Below are positions 42,738-51,830 of a stretch of DNA of 64,000 nucleotides, one piece after another. Positions within the stretch are counted from its first letter, which is position 1, and the number at the start of each line of letters is the position of its first letter. A program made the position numbers and the translations under genes. The notes below the pieces were generated by a model that searched no databases, was not told the DNA's origin, and worked only from the letters and a program-made list of their open reading frames with translations. Origin of the DNA: Paenibacillus silviterrae (lineage in GTDB: Bacteria; Bacillota; Bacilli; Paenibacillales; NBRC-103111); contig NZ_JASKUT010000002.1 of the NCBI RefSeq assembly GCF_030167925.1, positions 1,984,001 through 2,048,000 of the forward strand, given 5' to 3'.

Positions 42738-44335
42738 CTTATCAGATGCTTCTTGTTGATGACGAAATTCATGCTATAGAGGGTGTTAAAGCGGATTTGG
42801 AGCTAAACAAGCTGGACATCTCGGGTTTGTTCACAGCTTATAATATAAGGCAGGCTAAAGATATATTTGAAAGGGAGGACATCGATATCATGCTTTGCGA
42901 CATTGAGATGCCGCAAGGCAGCGGTTTGGATCTGTTGGCCTGGGTAAGAGAGCATCATCCCAATACGGTGACAATCTTTCTGACGAGTCATGCTGATTTC
43001 AAATATGCCAAGGAAGCGCTGCAACTGGGCAGTCTCGATTATTTGATGAAGCCTGTACTGGCCCAAGATCTGGAGCAAGCCATAAGGAAAGCGCAAAGTG
43101 TAATCGACCGATATACCGAAGCGAATAGAAACAGTATCTCCCATCAATTATGGATGAAGCACCATTCCTTTATCATAGAGCGGTTCTGGCTTGATCTGAT
43201 CAATCATTCCATCCCGAGTCAACCGGGCGCAATCTCCGAGCAGATCGAAAGGCATCATATACCGATTACAGATCAGTCGTTCTTTGTTCCAGTATTGATA
43301 TCCGTTCAAAGATGGAACAAGGTGTTGAAGCGTAGGGATGAGAGAATATTGGAATATGCTCTCAAAAATTGTGCCGAAGAGATGATCATTGGCAGCCATG
43401 GCAACGGCATATGCTTTCAGCTGGATCGTGGAATGCTGCTTGTTATCCTTCACAGGGAAGAAGATGTGGTTTCAGACCACGGTCAACAAATCGAAATATA
43501 CAGGCAATATCTTGAATCCTGCAATCGTTATTTTTATTGTGACTTATCCTGCTTTATAGGCGGAACCGTTCAAGTGCATGAGATGGCTGGAATGGTTGCG
43601 AATCTAAGAGCCCGTGACCGAAACAATGTTGCATTTCTGAATCAAGTCTTCCCTTATGATTATAATAAACAAACTGAACAGCCTGCTCAACTCCCGGCAC
43701 TAAGTGTAGTTTCGAGCCTTCTCAGGTCAGGCACAAAGGAAGCCGTCATGCAAGAGATAGAGAAATTTCTTGGTGATCTTGTATCGAAACAAGAATTGGA
43801 TGCCAAGATGTTACATCAATTTCATCAAGATTTTATGCAGATGCTTTATTCTTTTTTGAATATAAAGGGGATACAAGCACATCAATTGTTCGGTGATGAA
43901 GAATCCATATCGATCTCGGAAGCTGCAGGGCACTCCGTTTCCAACATGCTCGCTTGGGTGAACTATACCTTGGGGAAGGCGACGCATCAAACCGAGGTGG
44001 TTAAAGAGACGGACACGGTCGTTCAATCGGTTAAGAAATATATCTCTCTGAACATCGACCAAGATTTGTCGCGGGAAAAAATTGCGGAGCAGGCCTTTTT
44101 GAATCCGGACTATTTATCGAGAATGTTTAAGAAGGAAACGGGATATACCATATCGGAGTATGTTTTACTTGAGAGAATCAAGCTAGCGAAGGAGCTTTTA
44201 TCTCAAACAAACGTCCCTGTAAGCTCCGTCGCCTCCTCAGTAGGGCATACCAACTTCTCGCATTTCACTAAAATATTCAAGAAATATGCTGGATTAGGAC
44301 CTACGGAATATAGAAACCAATTTGGGAGACGATAA
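42734..44335 (+). CDS. response regulator with AraC-type DNA-binding domain, YesN-like (locus 2)
   Basis: 533 residues. Receiver with VDDE, phospho-acceptor Asp56 (MLCDIEMPQGSG), Thr in FLTSHADF and Lys in YLMKPVL. A C-terminal AraC domain carries two helix-turn-helix units (LSREKIAEQAFLNPDYLSRMFK and VSSVASSVGHTNFSHFTKIF). ATGA overlap with the kinase. It is the best candidate to bind the seven paired GTCG half-sites, since the two HTH units of AraC proteins read direct repeats and the sites cluster around it. Direct binding is not shown. Confidence 0.93.
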   Translation: MTYQMLLVDDEIHAIEGVKADLELNKLDISGLFTAYNIRQAKDIFEREDIDIMLCDIEMPQGSGLDLLAWVREHHPNTVTIFLTSHADFKYAKEALQLGSLDYLMKPVLAQDLEQAIRKAQSVIDRYTEANRNSISHQLWMKHHSFIIERFWLDLINHSIPSQPGAISEQIERHHIPITDQSFFVPVLISVQRWNKVLKRRDERILEYALKNCAEEMIIGSHGNGICFQLDRGMLLVILHREEDVVSDHGQQIEIYRQYLESCNRYFYCDLSCFIGGTVQVHEMAGMVANLRARDRNNVAFLNQVFPYDYNKQTEQPAQLPALSVVSSLLRSGTKEAVMQEIEKFLGDLVSKQELDAKMLHQFHQDFMQMLYSFLNIKGIQAHQLFGDEESISISEAAGHSVSNMLAWVNYTLGKATHQTEVVKETDTVVQSVKKYISLNIDQDLSREKIAEQAFLNPDYLSRMFKKETGYTISEYVLLERIKLAKELLSQTNVPVSSVASSVGHTNFSHFTKIFKKYAGLGPTEYRNQFGRR

Positions 44336-44407
44336 CAATAAATTAAGATGTGATTATAGCGGGAAGCTGAAAGCTCCGGGATTTGTCATAGTAAAAATCG
44401 TATAGGC

Positions 44408-44446
44408 AACCTTAGTCCTGAATTCCTTAGGACTAAGGTTGTTTTC
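44408..44446 (+). terminator. intrinsic terminator after the locus 2 response regulator
   Basis: AACCTTAGTCCT (44408-44419) and AGGACTAAGGTT (44429-44440) pair over 12 bases, then GTTTT. Confidence 0.9.
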
Positions 44447-44487
44447 ATTTTACATTTCTTTCAACACCATATCGAACAAAGCATGAA

Positions 44488-44552
44488 GTCGTAAAAACGT
44501 TAACTATAAAGTCGTAAAAATGTTAGCTGAATACGGCATAGTTCGTTACGAT
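44488..44552 (+). promoter_or_regulatory. 23-bp direct-repeat regulator site and -10 for the second glycosidase cassette
   Basis: GTCGTAAAAACGTTAAC at 44488 and GTCGTAAAAATGTTAGC at 44511, spacing 23, the most symmetric pair in the window. TACGAT at 44547, 36 bases after the second. Confidence 0.7.
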
Positions 44553-44602
44553 GAACATGTAACGATTTCTCCAATCAAATAAATTTCTAGGAGGAAATGG
44601 TA

Positions 44603-46633
44603 ATGACCTGGTGGCGAGAGAAACCGATGCGTCTTATTCAAACGAATTTAAGAGAGACCGACGCGCTGCTTGATATTGATGAGTACATGCAGAGTTTGGA
44701 GGAATTCTCTGCGGACGCTCTGCTTTTTAACGTCGGGGGAATTGTGGCTAATTACCCGAGTGAACTCGAATTTCATTACGTAAACCCTAACCTAAAAGAC
44801 GATTTTACAGGTAAGGTGATCGAACGCGTACATGAGAGAGGGATGAAATTTATCGCCCGCTTCGATTTCAGTCGGTTAAACGAGGTGCATGCTCTTTCTA
44901 ATCAAGATTGGCTGTATCGAAGCGCCGAAGGGAAGAAGATCGTTAATTACAACGGTCAAGTTCATACGTGCATTAACGGGTATTATCAACAGGAATATTC
45001 GTTGAAAGTGCTGGAGGAAGTCGTTGAGAAGTATCCAATTGACGGGGTATTTTTTAATATGATCGGGTACGTAATGCACGACTATAGCTACAACATCCAT
45101 GGGATTTGTCAATGCGACAACTGCCATAAGCGGTTTACAGAGCGTACCGGGCATGATCGCTTGCCTGTAAAGCCGGATGCCAATGATGCTATATATCGTG
45201 ACTATCAACGGTTCCAAACGGAAACCGTGCATGAGCTCTTCGAACGAAGGGTAGCCGTGGTCAAGAGCCGTAACCCCAATATCGCAATCGTCAACTATAC
45301 CCACGGCAGTTCCGACGTCTACCGGAAAGAATCCAATTCGGGCATCGAACGACCGTTTCCGGAATGGAATTACTCGGCTACGGAAAACGTACGTACTGTA
45401 CGCAGCTCCTGGGACGGGATGGCAGTTAGTAATTCGGCGGTTCATTTCGTTGATTACGCGATGCGGCATGTGGGGGTTTCTCCGCATCTGACTTCACTGA
45501 GGCTGGTCCAAAGTATGGTAAATGGCGGTTGGCTGGATTATTACGTGATCGGCACCCTCGTGAACCAAGAGGACAGGACTTGTTTCGACGGCGTGAAAGA
45601 TATTTTCCGGTACCATAAAGAGCATGAGCAATATTACACAGACCTTCGATCGTTAGCCGAGGTGTGCGTGGTTGTTCCGGAGGGCAAAATGCCCGGTAGC
45701 AAGAAGGAATTGCAAGGGATGATGAGGATTCTGAGCGAAAACCACGTGCAATACGATCTTCTTCACGCTAGTGTGCTCGAATCGCCGGACTTTTTTAAAA
45801 AGCTTCAGCGGTATAAGGTACTGATACTTCCCGATCAAAGAAGCATGAGCGACGATGCTGTAGCTGCCATTGACCGTTTCGTAGAGCAAGGAGGCAAGCT
45901 CCTTGCAACGGGATTTACATCCACTTGCGACCGAAAAGGACACCCCCAGGGACGGGTTCGTTTGATAAGTCTGGGAGTGAAGGAATTTTCCCATATGCCC
46001 AAGGTTCTCGGTTCGTATTTTCGCATCAGCGAAGAGGACAAAGGCAAGCTGAGCGGATTCGAGTCCATCGACCTCGTTTACTTACACGGGGAGAAATTGG
46101 AGTGCAAGCTGGAGGATGGCGCGCTAGGACTCCTTGGATTGATTCCTGAATGCATGTTCGGACCTCCTGAAAAGTGTTATTTTACGAAAGAGAGCGAAAT
46201 TCCGGGAATGATTGTAAACGGTTACGGTAAAGGGAAAAGCGCCTATCTTCCATGGGCTCTTGGGGCCCATTATGAAAAATTAAGCAACCACGGCCATGCC
46301 CGTCTGCTCATGGCGGCGCTGCGGGATGTGCTCGGTTACCGCGAACAGTTGGTGTTGACTGCTTCTCCGTTGGTTGAAGTAACGTTTCATGAAGCGCGGG
46401 GCATTTCCCGCCGATTGGTCAGCGCGATAAACTTATCCGGACAGCTTGGAACGGCATTTCATGCACCGCTGCCGATTCGCAATCTACACTTCAGCGTAAA
46501 GGCTGATCGTAAGCCTTCTCGAGTTCACGCTCTGCGGCGCTCCGGAGACATCCCATTCGAATACAAAGAAGGTCAAGTTTCTTTCAGTCTAGAAGAGCTG
46601 CAATCGTTTGAGACCATCGTAATCGAGGATTAA
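44603..46633 (+). CDS. GHL6-like TIM-barrel glycosidase with GATase-like domain (copy 2)
   Basis: 676 residues, collinear with 17680-19704 over its whole length, from TWWREKPMRLIQTNLRE to the end QSFETIVIED. The cysteine motif ICQCDNCHKRF and the GATase-like region (YKVLILPDQRSMSDDAVAAIDRF) are kept. ATG at 44603 has AGGAGG 8 bases upstream; the in-frame ATG at 44597 is only 2 bases from it. First gene of a three-gene operon with the dehydrogenase and the GH67-like protein. Catalytic residues and substrate not assignable. Confidence 0.7.
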   Translation: MTWWREKPMRLIQTNLRETDALLDIDEYMQSLEEFSADALLFNVGGIVANYPSELEFHYVNPNLKDDFTGKVIERVHERGMKFIARFDFSRLNEVHALSNQDWLYRSAEGKKIVNYNGQVHTCINGYYQQEYSLKVLEEVVEKYPIDGVFFNMIGYVMHDYSYNIHGICQCDNCHKRFTERTGHDRLPVKPDANDAIYRDYQRFQTETVHELFERRVAVVKSRNPNIAIVNYTHGSSDVYRKESNSGIERPFPEWNYSATENVRTVRSSWDGMAVSNSAVHFVDYAMRHVGVSPHLTSLRLVQSMVNGGWLDYYVIGTLVNQEDRTCFDGVKDIFRYHKEHEQYYTDLRSLAEVCVVVPEGKMPGSKKELQGMMRILSENHVQYDLLHASVLESPDFFKKLQRYKVLILPDQRSMSDDAVAAIDRFVEQGGKLLATGFTSTCDRKGHPQGRVRLISLGVKEFSHMPKVLGSYFRISEEDKGKLSGFESIDLVYLHGEKLECKLEDGALGLLGLIPECMFGPPEKCYFTKESEIPGMIVNGYGKGKSAYLPWALGAHYEKLSNHGHARLLMAALRDVLGYREQLVLTASPLVEVTFHEARGISRRLVSAINLSGQLGTAFHAPLPIRNLHFSVKADRKPSRVHALRRSGDIPFEYKEGQVSFSLEELQSFETIVIED

Positions 46634-46665
46634 GACTAGATACGAAAACTGGGGAGGGTATATTC

Positions 46666-47661
46666 ATGAATGACATTCGTTTAGTCCTTACTACTGTTTA
46701 TTATGATGAGGTAAATTATAAGAAGCTAGTTGACTCCTTTGCTCCGGCAACCGTTGTTCGCTTTCGAAGAGACGATCACGAAGGTATACAGGAGGCCCTA
46801 AAAACCGCCGATGTGGCTGTGCTTGGAGGTGATCTCGATGAACGATTCTTAGAGGCTCCGTTACTTAAATGGGTCCACTGCGATCATGCCGGTTTAAACA
46901 GATGCGCCCGGCCGGAAATTTTTGAGCGTGGCCTGCGTGTAACGAGCTCGGCGGGCCGTTCGTCACCGGCGCTTGCGGAGCACGCGATGTTCTTTATGCT
47001 GGCCTTGGCATATCAATACCCGAAGTTCCTTGAAGCTCAGCGGGCTCACTACTGGGGAGTGCCCGGGCAGAACGACTTACGCGGACTGTATGGACGCACG
47101 GTCGGCATTATAGGTTTGGGGCATACCGGCAGCGAGCTGGCGGTGCGCGCAAAGGCGATGGGGATGAATGTTCTCGGGTACCGTAGAAGCAGCGCTCCAC
47201 CGCCAACGGGCGTTGACCGGCTCTATTGCGGGGAAAACGGGGATACCATTGATGAATTGCTCGCAAATAGCGATTTTGTCGTGTTGGCGGTGCCGCTCAA
47301 CAATAAGACTCACCACATGATCGGTCGACGGGAGCTGTCGCTTATGAAGCACACTTCCTATCTTGTCAATATGGCCCGCGGAGCGGTAATTGATGAGAAC
47401 GCATTGACAGAGGCGCTCTACGCAGGAAAGATTGGGGGAGCGGGCCTGGATACTTTCACGAAGGAGCCGCTGCCTGCGGATAGTCCATTGTGGGACGCGC
47501 CTAATACTTTGATTACACCGCATACTACGCCTCAGGTACCCGATCGTACCGGCCGGTCGATAGACATTATCAGAGAGAATATCAGGCGGTATCGTGTCGG
47601 GGAGCCGCTGCTCAATCAACTGCATCCGAGCGATGTATACACGCCGGAATTACAGAAGTAA
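46666..47661 (+). CDS. D-isomer-specific 2-hydroxyacid dehydrogenase (copy 2)
   Basis: 331 residues, closely related to 19735-20733 along its whole length. NAD(P) loop GIIGLGHTGSELAVRAKAMG; catalytic Arg (NMARGAVID), Glu (FTKEPLPADSPLW) and His (TPHTTPQVPDRTG). GGGGAGG precedes the ATG. Keeps its place directly after the GHL6-like gene, as in locus 1, which argues that the two proteins work together. Confidence 0.92.
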   Translation: MNDIRLVLTTVYYDEVNYKKLVDSFAPATVVRFRRDDHEGIQEALKTADVAVLGGDLDERFLEAPLLKWVHCDHAGLNRCARPEIFERGLRVTSSAGRSSPALAEHAMFFMLALAYQYPKFLEAQRAHYWGVPGQNDLRGLYGRTVGIIGLGHTGSELAVRAKAMGMNVLGYRRSSAPPPTGVDRLYCGENGDTIDELLANSDFVVLAVPLNNKTHHMIGRRELSLMKHTSYLVNMARGAVIDENALTEALYAGKIGGAGLDTFTKEPLPADSPLWDAPNTLITPHTTPQVPDRTGRSIDIIRENIRRYRVGEPLLNQLHPSDVYTPELQK

Positions 47662-47726
47662 AGGTATTCCGATTTTGATCGGGGTAGTTCGAAATGAGGA
47701 TGGAGAGAAAAAGGAGGGGTTTACAG

Positions 47727-49820
47727 ATGCCAATTGCCGTAGCGTTTCGGCAGGATTCGCCAAGGGTGTGCTTCGCGGTCCGAAAACTGAGAGAAGCGAT
47801 CGAGGGCACCGGGGCAATCGCGGAATATCTGCAGTTAGAGGATGCCGCAGCGAAAGCAGACATAATCATCGTTACAGGTACCGACGAAGCCTCCGCTTTA
47901 AACGGAATGATGCCGGACAGTGCATTAGGGCCTGAGGGCTTTGAAATCCGTCGGTCCTTTTATCAAGGGAAATCGACGTTGTTTATCATGGCACTGGATG
48001 AATCGGGAGCGATGTACGGAACACTTGAGCTGGCTGAGCAACTCCGGCTGCACGAAGGGATTGAGCTCGTTCCAAACAGTGTAAAGAACCCCCGATTTCC
48101 GTTTCGAGCGATCAAATTCAACCTTCCCTGGTCCAGCTACCGGCAGAATGAATGTTTTACTAATCAAATGGACACCGTTCGCGACCTTGCTTTCTGGCAG
48201 CGGTTTTTGGACATGATGGCGGAAAACCGCTTCAACGCATTAACACTCTGGAACTTACATCCATATCCATATATGTTTCGATCTAAGAATTTCCCTAAGG
48301 CCACGCCCTTTTCAGATGAAGAGCTGGCGCAGTGGAGGGAGTATTGGACGTCACTGTTTCGGATGGCCAAAGAACGTGGAATCGAAACGTACTTGGTTAA
48401 TTGGAATATTTTCGTATCGGGGGCTTTCAGGAAGCACTATGAGCCTGATGCTATTGATGATCAGCAGTACCATCACGGTAGTTTCTACTCCAGCGAGCAA
48501 ATTAAACGATATACGCGTGAGTGCGTAACGCAACTCATTGAAGAATATCCTGATCTTACCGGGATCGGTATTTCGTCGGGCGAACGTATGAATGGGATGT
48601 CCCCCCAGGAGCAGCAGGATTGGATCCAGGATGTGTATTACGAGGGGGTGAAGCAGGCAAACCGGCCGGTCAAATTAATTCATCGAGCGCCTTTCTCAGT
48701 TGATCCCGCCATTACGAGGAACGCGATCGATAACAACGGATTTATACCTGAGCCGGTTTGGGTTGAAGTCAAATTTAATTGGTCCCATGCTTATTCCTCC
48801 ACTAGACTTCTGTTGACGCACGGGGGCTCCAATGGAATGGAGGGGTACTGGAATCCACCACCAGAGAAATACAAAATAACCTGGATGGTTCGCAACGAGG
48901 ATTTCTTTACGCTTCGTTGGGCTCAGCCTGGATTTATCCGGGAGCATATCGCCTTGAACGGTCAAGAGTATGTTGGAGGCTATTATATCGGCTCAGAGTG
49001 CTTTATCCCCGGAAAGGATTATTCCCATGCCTCAGGGTGCCCGCATATGACTTGGACCTATGCCTTCGAGAAGCATTGGCTCTATTATATGTTATGGGGA
49101 AGATTGCTGTATGATCCCGCCACGCCTGACGATGTGTTCACGTCTGCCTTGGCAGGGCGTTATGGCAAGCAGGCGGGCCAATCCTTATTAAAGGCGTATT
49201 CGCTTGTTTGCGAAATGCCGAGGACACTGGCCTCTTACATCAGGTTTACATGGGATTTTACACTCTATTCGGAAGGGTTCATTTCTACCGACAGATCCGA
49301 ATTTAACGAGGGCAAGGCGTTTATTTCCTTGCAGGATCTTATGGCCAGCCCGACATCCGACCCAACGTATTTATCGATCAGGGCTTACGTGGACCGGGTT
49401 TTATCAGGTCAGTCGATGGACGGCTTCGTCACTCCGCTTCAGGCTGCCTCTAAGCTGGAGACGAATGCCACGGAAGCCCTGGCGTTGCTGGACTCCATCC
49501 CGCATACGGCTCTGACAACGCTTGATTGCGAGAAGGCCGATGTCGAGGCATGGGCGCACCTGTGTCTTTACCTTTCGGATAAGCTGAGAGCAGGAGTATG
49601 CTACGAAACTTATCGAAGGACCGGGGACGAAATGGAAAGGAGCAAAGCGAAAGAGTGGTTAGAGGAGTCCCATGCGGCCGGCCATTGGGAAAACTTGATT
49701 GCCGTCACCAAATCTCACTATGTAGAGCAGCCCCTTATGCATTTGGGCAAAACTCCGTTCTCTTGGGAGCTATTCCGAGCGAATCTTGCTGAGGACATCG
49801 CTTTTGTCGGCGGGGAATAG
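47727..49820 (+). CDS. GH67/GH20-like glycosidase (copy 2)
   Basis: 697 residues, collinear with 14419-16557 (FPFRAIKFNLPWSSYRQNECF, LTGIGISSGERMNGM, WVEVKFNWSHAYSST). No signal peptide. AAGGAGGGG lies 6 bases before the ATG at 47727; the open frame back to 47694 lacks a ribosome site. In locus 1 this gene comes first in the cassette, here last, so the cassette was reshuffled and not simply tandem-copied. Confidence 0.75.
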   Translation: MPIAVAFRQDSPRVCFAVRKLREAIEGTGAIAEYLQLEDAAAKADIIIVTGTDEASALNGMMPDSALGPEGFEIRRSFYQGKSTLFIMALDESGAMYGTLELAEQLRLHEGIELVPNSVKNPRFPFRAIKFNLPWSSYRQNECFTNQMDTVRDLAFWQRFLDMMAENRFNALTLWNLHPYPYMFRSKNFPKATPFSDEELAQWREYWTSLFRMAKERGIETYLVNWNIFVSGAFRKHYEPDAIDDQQYHHGSFYSSEQIKRYTRECVTQLIEEYPDLTGIGISSGERMNGMSPQEQQDWIQDVYYEGVKQANRPVKLIHRAPFSVDPAITRNAIDNNGFIPEPVWVEVKFNWSHAYSSTRLLLTHGGSNGMEGYWNPPPEKYKITWMVRNEDFFTLRWAQPGFIREHIALNGQEYVGGYYIGSECFIPGKDYSHASGCPHMTWTYAFEKHWLYYMLWGRLLYDPATPDDVFTSALAGRYGKQAGQSLLKAYSLVCEMPRTLASYIRFTWDFTLYSEGFISTDRSEFNEGKAFISLQDLMASPTSDPTYLSIRAYVDRVLSGQSMDGFVTPLQAASKLETNATEALALLDSIPHTALTTLDCEKADVEAWAHLCLYLSDKLRAGVCYETYRRTGDEMERSKAKEWLEESHAAGHWENLIAVTKSHYVEQPLMHLGKTPFSWELFRANLAEDIAFVGGE

Positions 49821-49839
49821 AGGTGAAAGTGTTCAATAA

Positions 49840-49904
49840 GTTGTGAGAACGTAATTAAGATAGTCGTCAAAGTGCTGGTTTATGCTGTTGAAAATCGATA
49901 CAAT
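49840..49904 (+). promoter_or_regulatory. 23-bp direct-repeat regulator site and -10 for the second binding-protein gene
   Basis: GTTGTGAGAACGTAATT at 49840 and GTCGTCAAAGTGCTGG at 49863, spacing 23. TACAAT at 49899, 36 bases after the second. Confidence 0.6.
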
Positions 49905-49908
49905 AAAA

Positions 49909-49923
49909 ATGTAATCGCTACCA
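49909..49923 (+). promoter_or_regulatory. cre-like site at the start of the second binding-protein transcript
   Basis: ATGTAATCGCTACCA matches WTGNAANCGNWNNCW in full and lies just after the -10 box, where CcpA binding would block initiation. Confidence 0.5.
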
Positions 49924-49944
49924 AAGTTTAAAGGGGGTATAACA

Positions 49945-51462
49945 ATGAGTGGAAAAATGAAGATGATCAACATGTCCCTTGCCGCAGTACTGGCATTCGG
50001 CTTTCTGACCGCTTGTTCGTCGTCTACGAAGGGTGAAGGTGCGGAATCTTCCGTTGGTACAAATGACAAATCGACGAAAGACCCATATGAGCTCTCACTT
50101 GCTATTCCTGTAGCAGGAGCAGTTGATAAGGATATTCATTTGATCCAAGATGAAATCAATAAGATTGCGAAAGCGAAAATCAACACAACAGTGAAATTCA
50201 ATCCGATCAGCACGGGTGCTTGGCAGCAAACTATGAATTTGATGACCGCGAGCGGCGAGAAGCTGGATATGTTGTTTGTGTTTGGTCAGAGTTACGGCCC
50301 TAATGCCGAGACGGGGAAAATTATCCCGCTTGATGATCTGTTGGATCAATATGGTCAGGACCTCAAAAAACAATTTGATCCTGACTTTCTAAATAGCGCT
50401 AAGATTAAAGGGAAAATCTATGGCGTACCGGTCCTTAAAGATTTTACTACTGGAGTTCCCGGGATCTTTATGAGAAAAGATCTGTTGGAGAAATATAAAA
50501 TCGATGTAGCTTCCATCAAGAAAATTGATGATCTGGATCCGGTTTTTAAGACGATTAAAGATAATGAGCCTACCATCGCCCCTCTCGGAGTCGGGTTATC
50601 AATTCCTGCAGAAAAGTATGTTTGGTATGACAAGCTGGGTGATCGTTTTGGTGTTTTGCCTGGATTTGACAACGGTTTAAAAGTCGTGAACTTATTTGAG
50701 ACCAAAGAATATGAAGACTTTTTGAAAAAGATGCATAGCTGGTTTAAAGCGGGATTCATAAATAAAGACGCCGCTACGAGTAAGGTCGGCAGTGCAGATC
50801 TCATGAAAGCAAAAAAATCGTTTTCTTACATCGAAAGTCTTAAGATAGGAGGCGTGGAAAGGGGAAGCCGCAATGCAGGGTTTGAATTAACATTTGTGCC
50901 GTTATTACCTGAAGTGTATTCAAGCACTTCCGATGTGCTTACAGGAATGTGGGCCATATCAAATAATTCCCAAAACCCTGAGAGGACCATGATGTTCATG
51001 AACCTCATTTATTCGAATGTCGAAATTGCCAATTTGCTGAAATGGGGAATCGAGGGTAAGCACTATGTGAAGGTGAAGGATAATATGATTGATTATCCTC
51101 CCGGCATTGATTCCACTACGGTTGGATATTCCACTCCAAACTGGCTTACTGCGAATCCATTCCTGACTTATGTGTTTAGCAACGATCCGCCGGATTTATG
51201 GAAATTATCAGCGGAAATGAACTATAAATCAATCAAGTCGAAAGCGCTCGGCTTTACATTCAATTCAGAACCGGTAAAGAACGAGATTACCGCCCTTAAC
51301 AACGTAATGGATCAGTATAAGAAATCTCTGGAATCGGGGACCATCGATCCCGCTGATAAGCTGCAGGAGTTCAGATCCAAGCTCAAAGCTGCGGGTATCG
51401 ATAAGGTTATTATGGAGAAACAAAAGCAGCTGGACGCATGGGCAGCTGCAAATAAGAAATAA
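49945..51462 (+). CDS. extracellular sugar-binding lipoprotein (locus 2, second)
   Basis: 505 residues, paralog of 34177-35703. Lipobox LTA with Cys24; shared segments PGIDSTTVGYSTPNWL and KSKALGFTFNSEPVKNE; same C-terminus LDAWAAANKK. AAAGGGGG lies upstream. Own promoter and terminator. Having two such proteins for one permease pair suggests different affinity or chain-length preference. Confidence 0.93.
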   Translation: MSGKMKMINMSLAAVLAFGFLTACSSSTKGEGAESSVGTNDKSTKDPYELSLAIPVAGAVDKDIHLIQDEINKIAKAKINTTVKFNPISTGAWQQTMNLMTASGEKLDMLFVFGQSYGPNAETGKIIPLDDLLDQYGQDLKKQFDPDFLNSAKIKGKIYGVPVLKDFTTGVPGIFMRKDLLEKYKIDVASIKKIDDLDPVFKTIKDNEPTIAPLGVGLSIPAEKYVWYDKLGDRFGVLPGFDNGLKVVNLFETKEYEDFLKKMHSWFKAGFINKDAATSKVGSADLMKAKKSFSYIESLKIGGVERGSRNAGFELTFVPLLPEVYSSTSDVLTGMWAISNNSQNPERTMMFMNLIYSNVEIANLLKWGIEGKHYVKVKDNMIDYPPGIDSTTVGYSTPNWLTANPFLTYVFSNDPPDLWKLSAEMNYKSIKSKALGFTFNSEPVKNEITALNNVMDQYKKSLESGTIDPADKLQEFRSKLKAAGIDKVIMEKQKQLDAWAAANKK

Positions 51463-51525
51463 TTGAGTAAGGCAGGGAGAATTCGATCATCAACCAATTT
51501 AATCGGCATTGAAAGCGCTAACGAC

Positions 51526-51554
51526 AGCCCCGACAGTTCATGTTGGGGTTGTTT
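51526..51554 (+). terminator. intrinsic terminator
   Basis: AGCCCCGACA (51526-51535) pairs with TGTTGGGGTT (51541-51550), then GTTT. A cre-like TTGAAAGCGCTAACG (one mismatch) lies at 51509-51523, just before it, in a position with no clear role. Confidence 0.75.
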
Positions 51555-51606
51555 AATTATTGAATGGTTATTGAGTGAGGGCTGTTGTGTTGGTTATAGG
51601 GTAGAA

Positions 51607-51671
51607 GTCGTAAAAGTGCTAATCCATAGGTCGGCATAGTGGTAGTCCTTTGTATTGCTAATGTTTATTAT
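51607..51671 (+). promoter_or_regulatory. 23-bp direct-repeat regulator site and -10 for the SDR gene
   Basis: GTCGTAAAAGTGCTAA at 51607 and GTCGGCATAGTGGTAG at 51630, spacing 23. TATTAT at 51666, 36 bases after the second. About 40 of 42 bases match the element before the GH2 gene, so one may be a recent copy of the other. Confidence 0.65.
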
Positions 51672-51830
51672 TAAATAGTAATACCATTTTACATTACGTT
51701 AGCTGTCAATTATGTAGTTCTTGAAGATATTGGACAGTTGGTAAGACAAAGTACATTGCAATTATTCGATCTAGTATTATGAAAATTTTTTACATGTTTA
51801 GTCAAAAGCTCATACAAAAAGGAGAAAATT

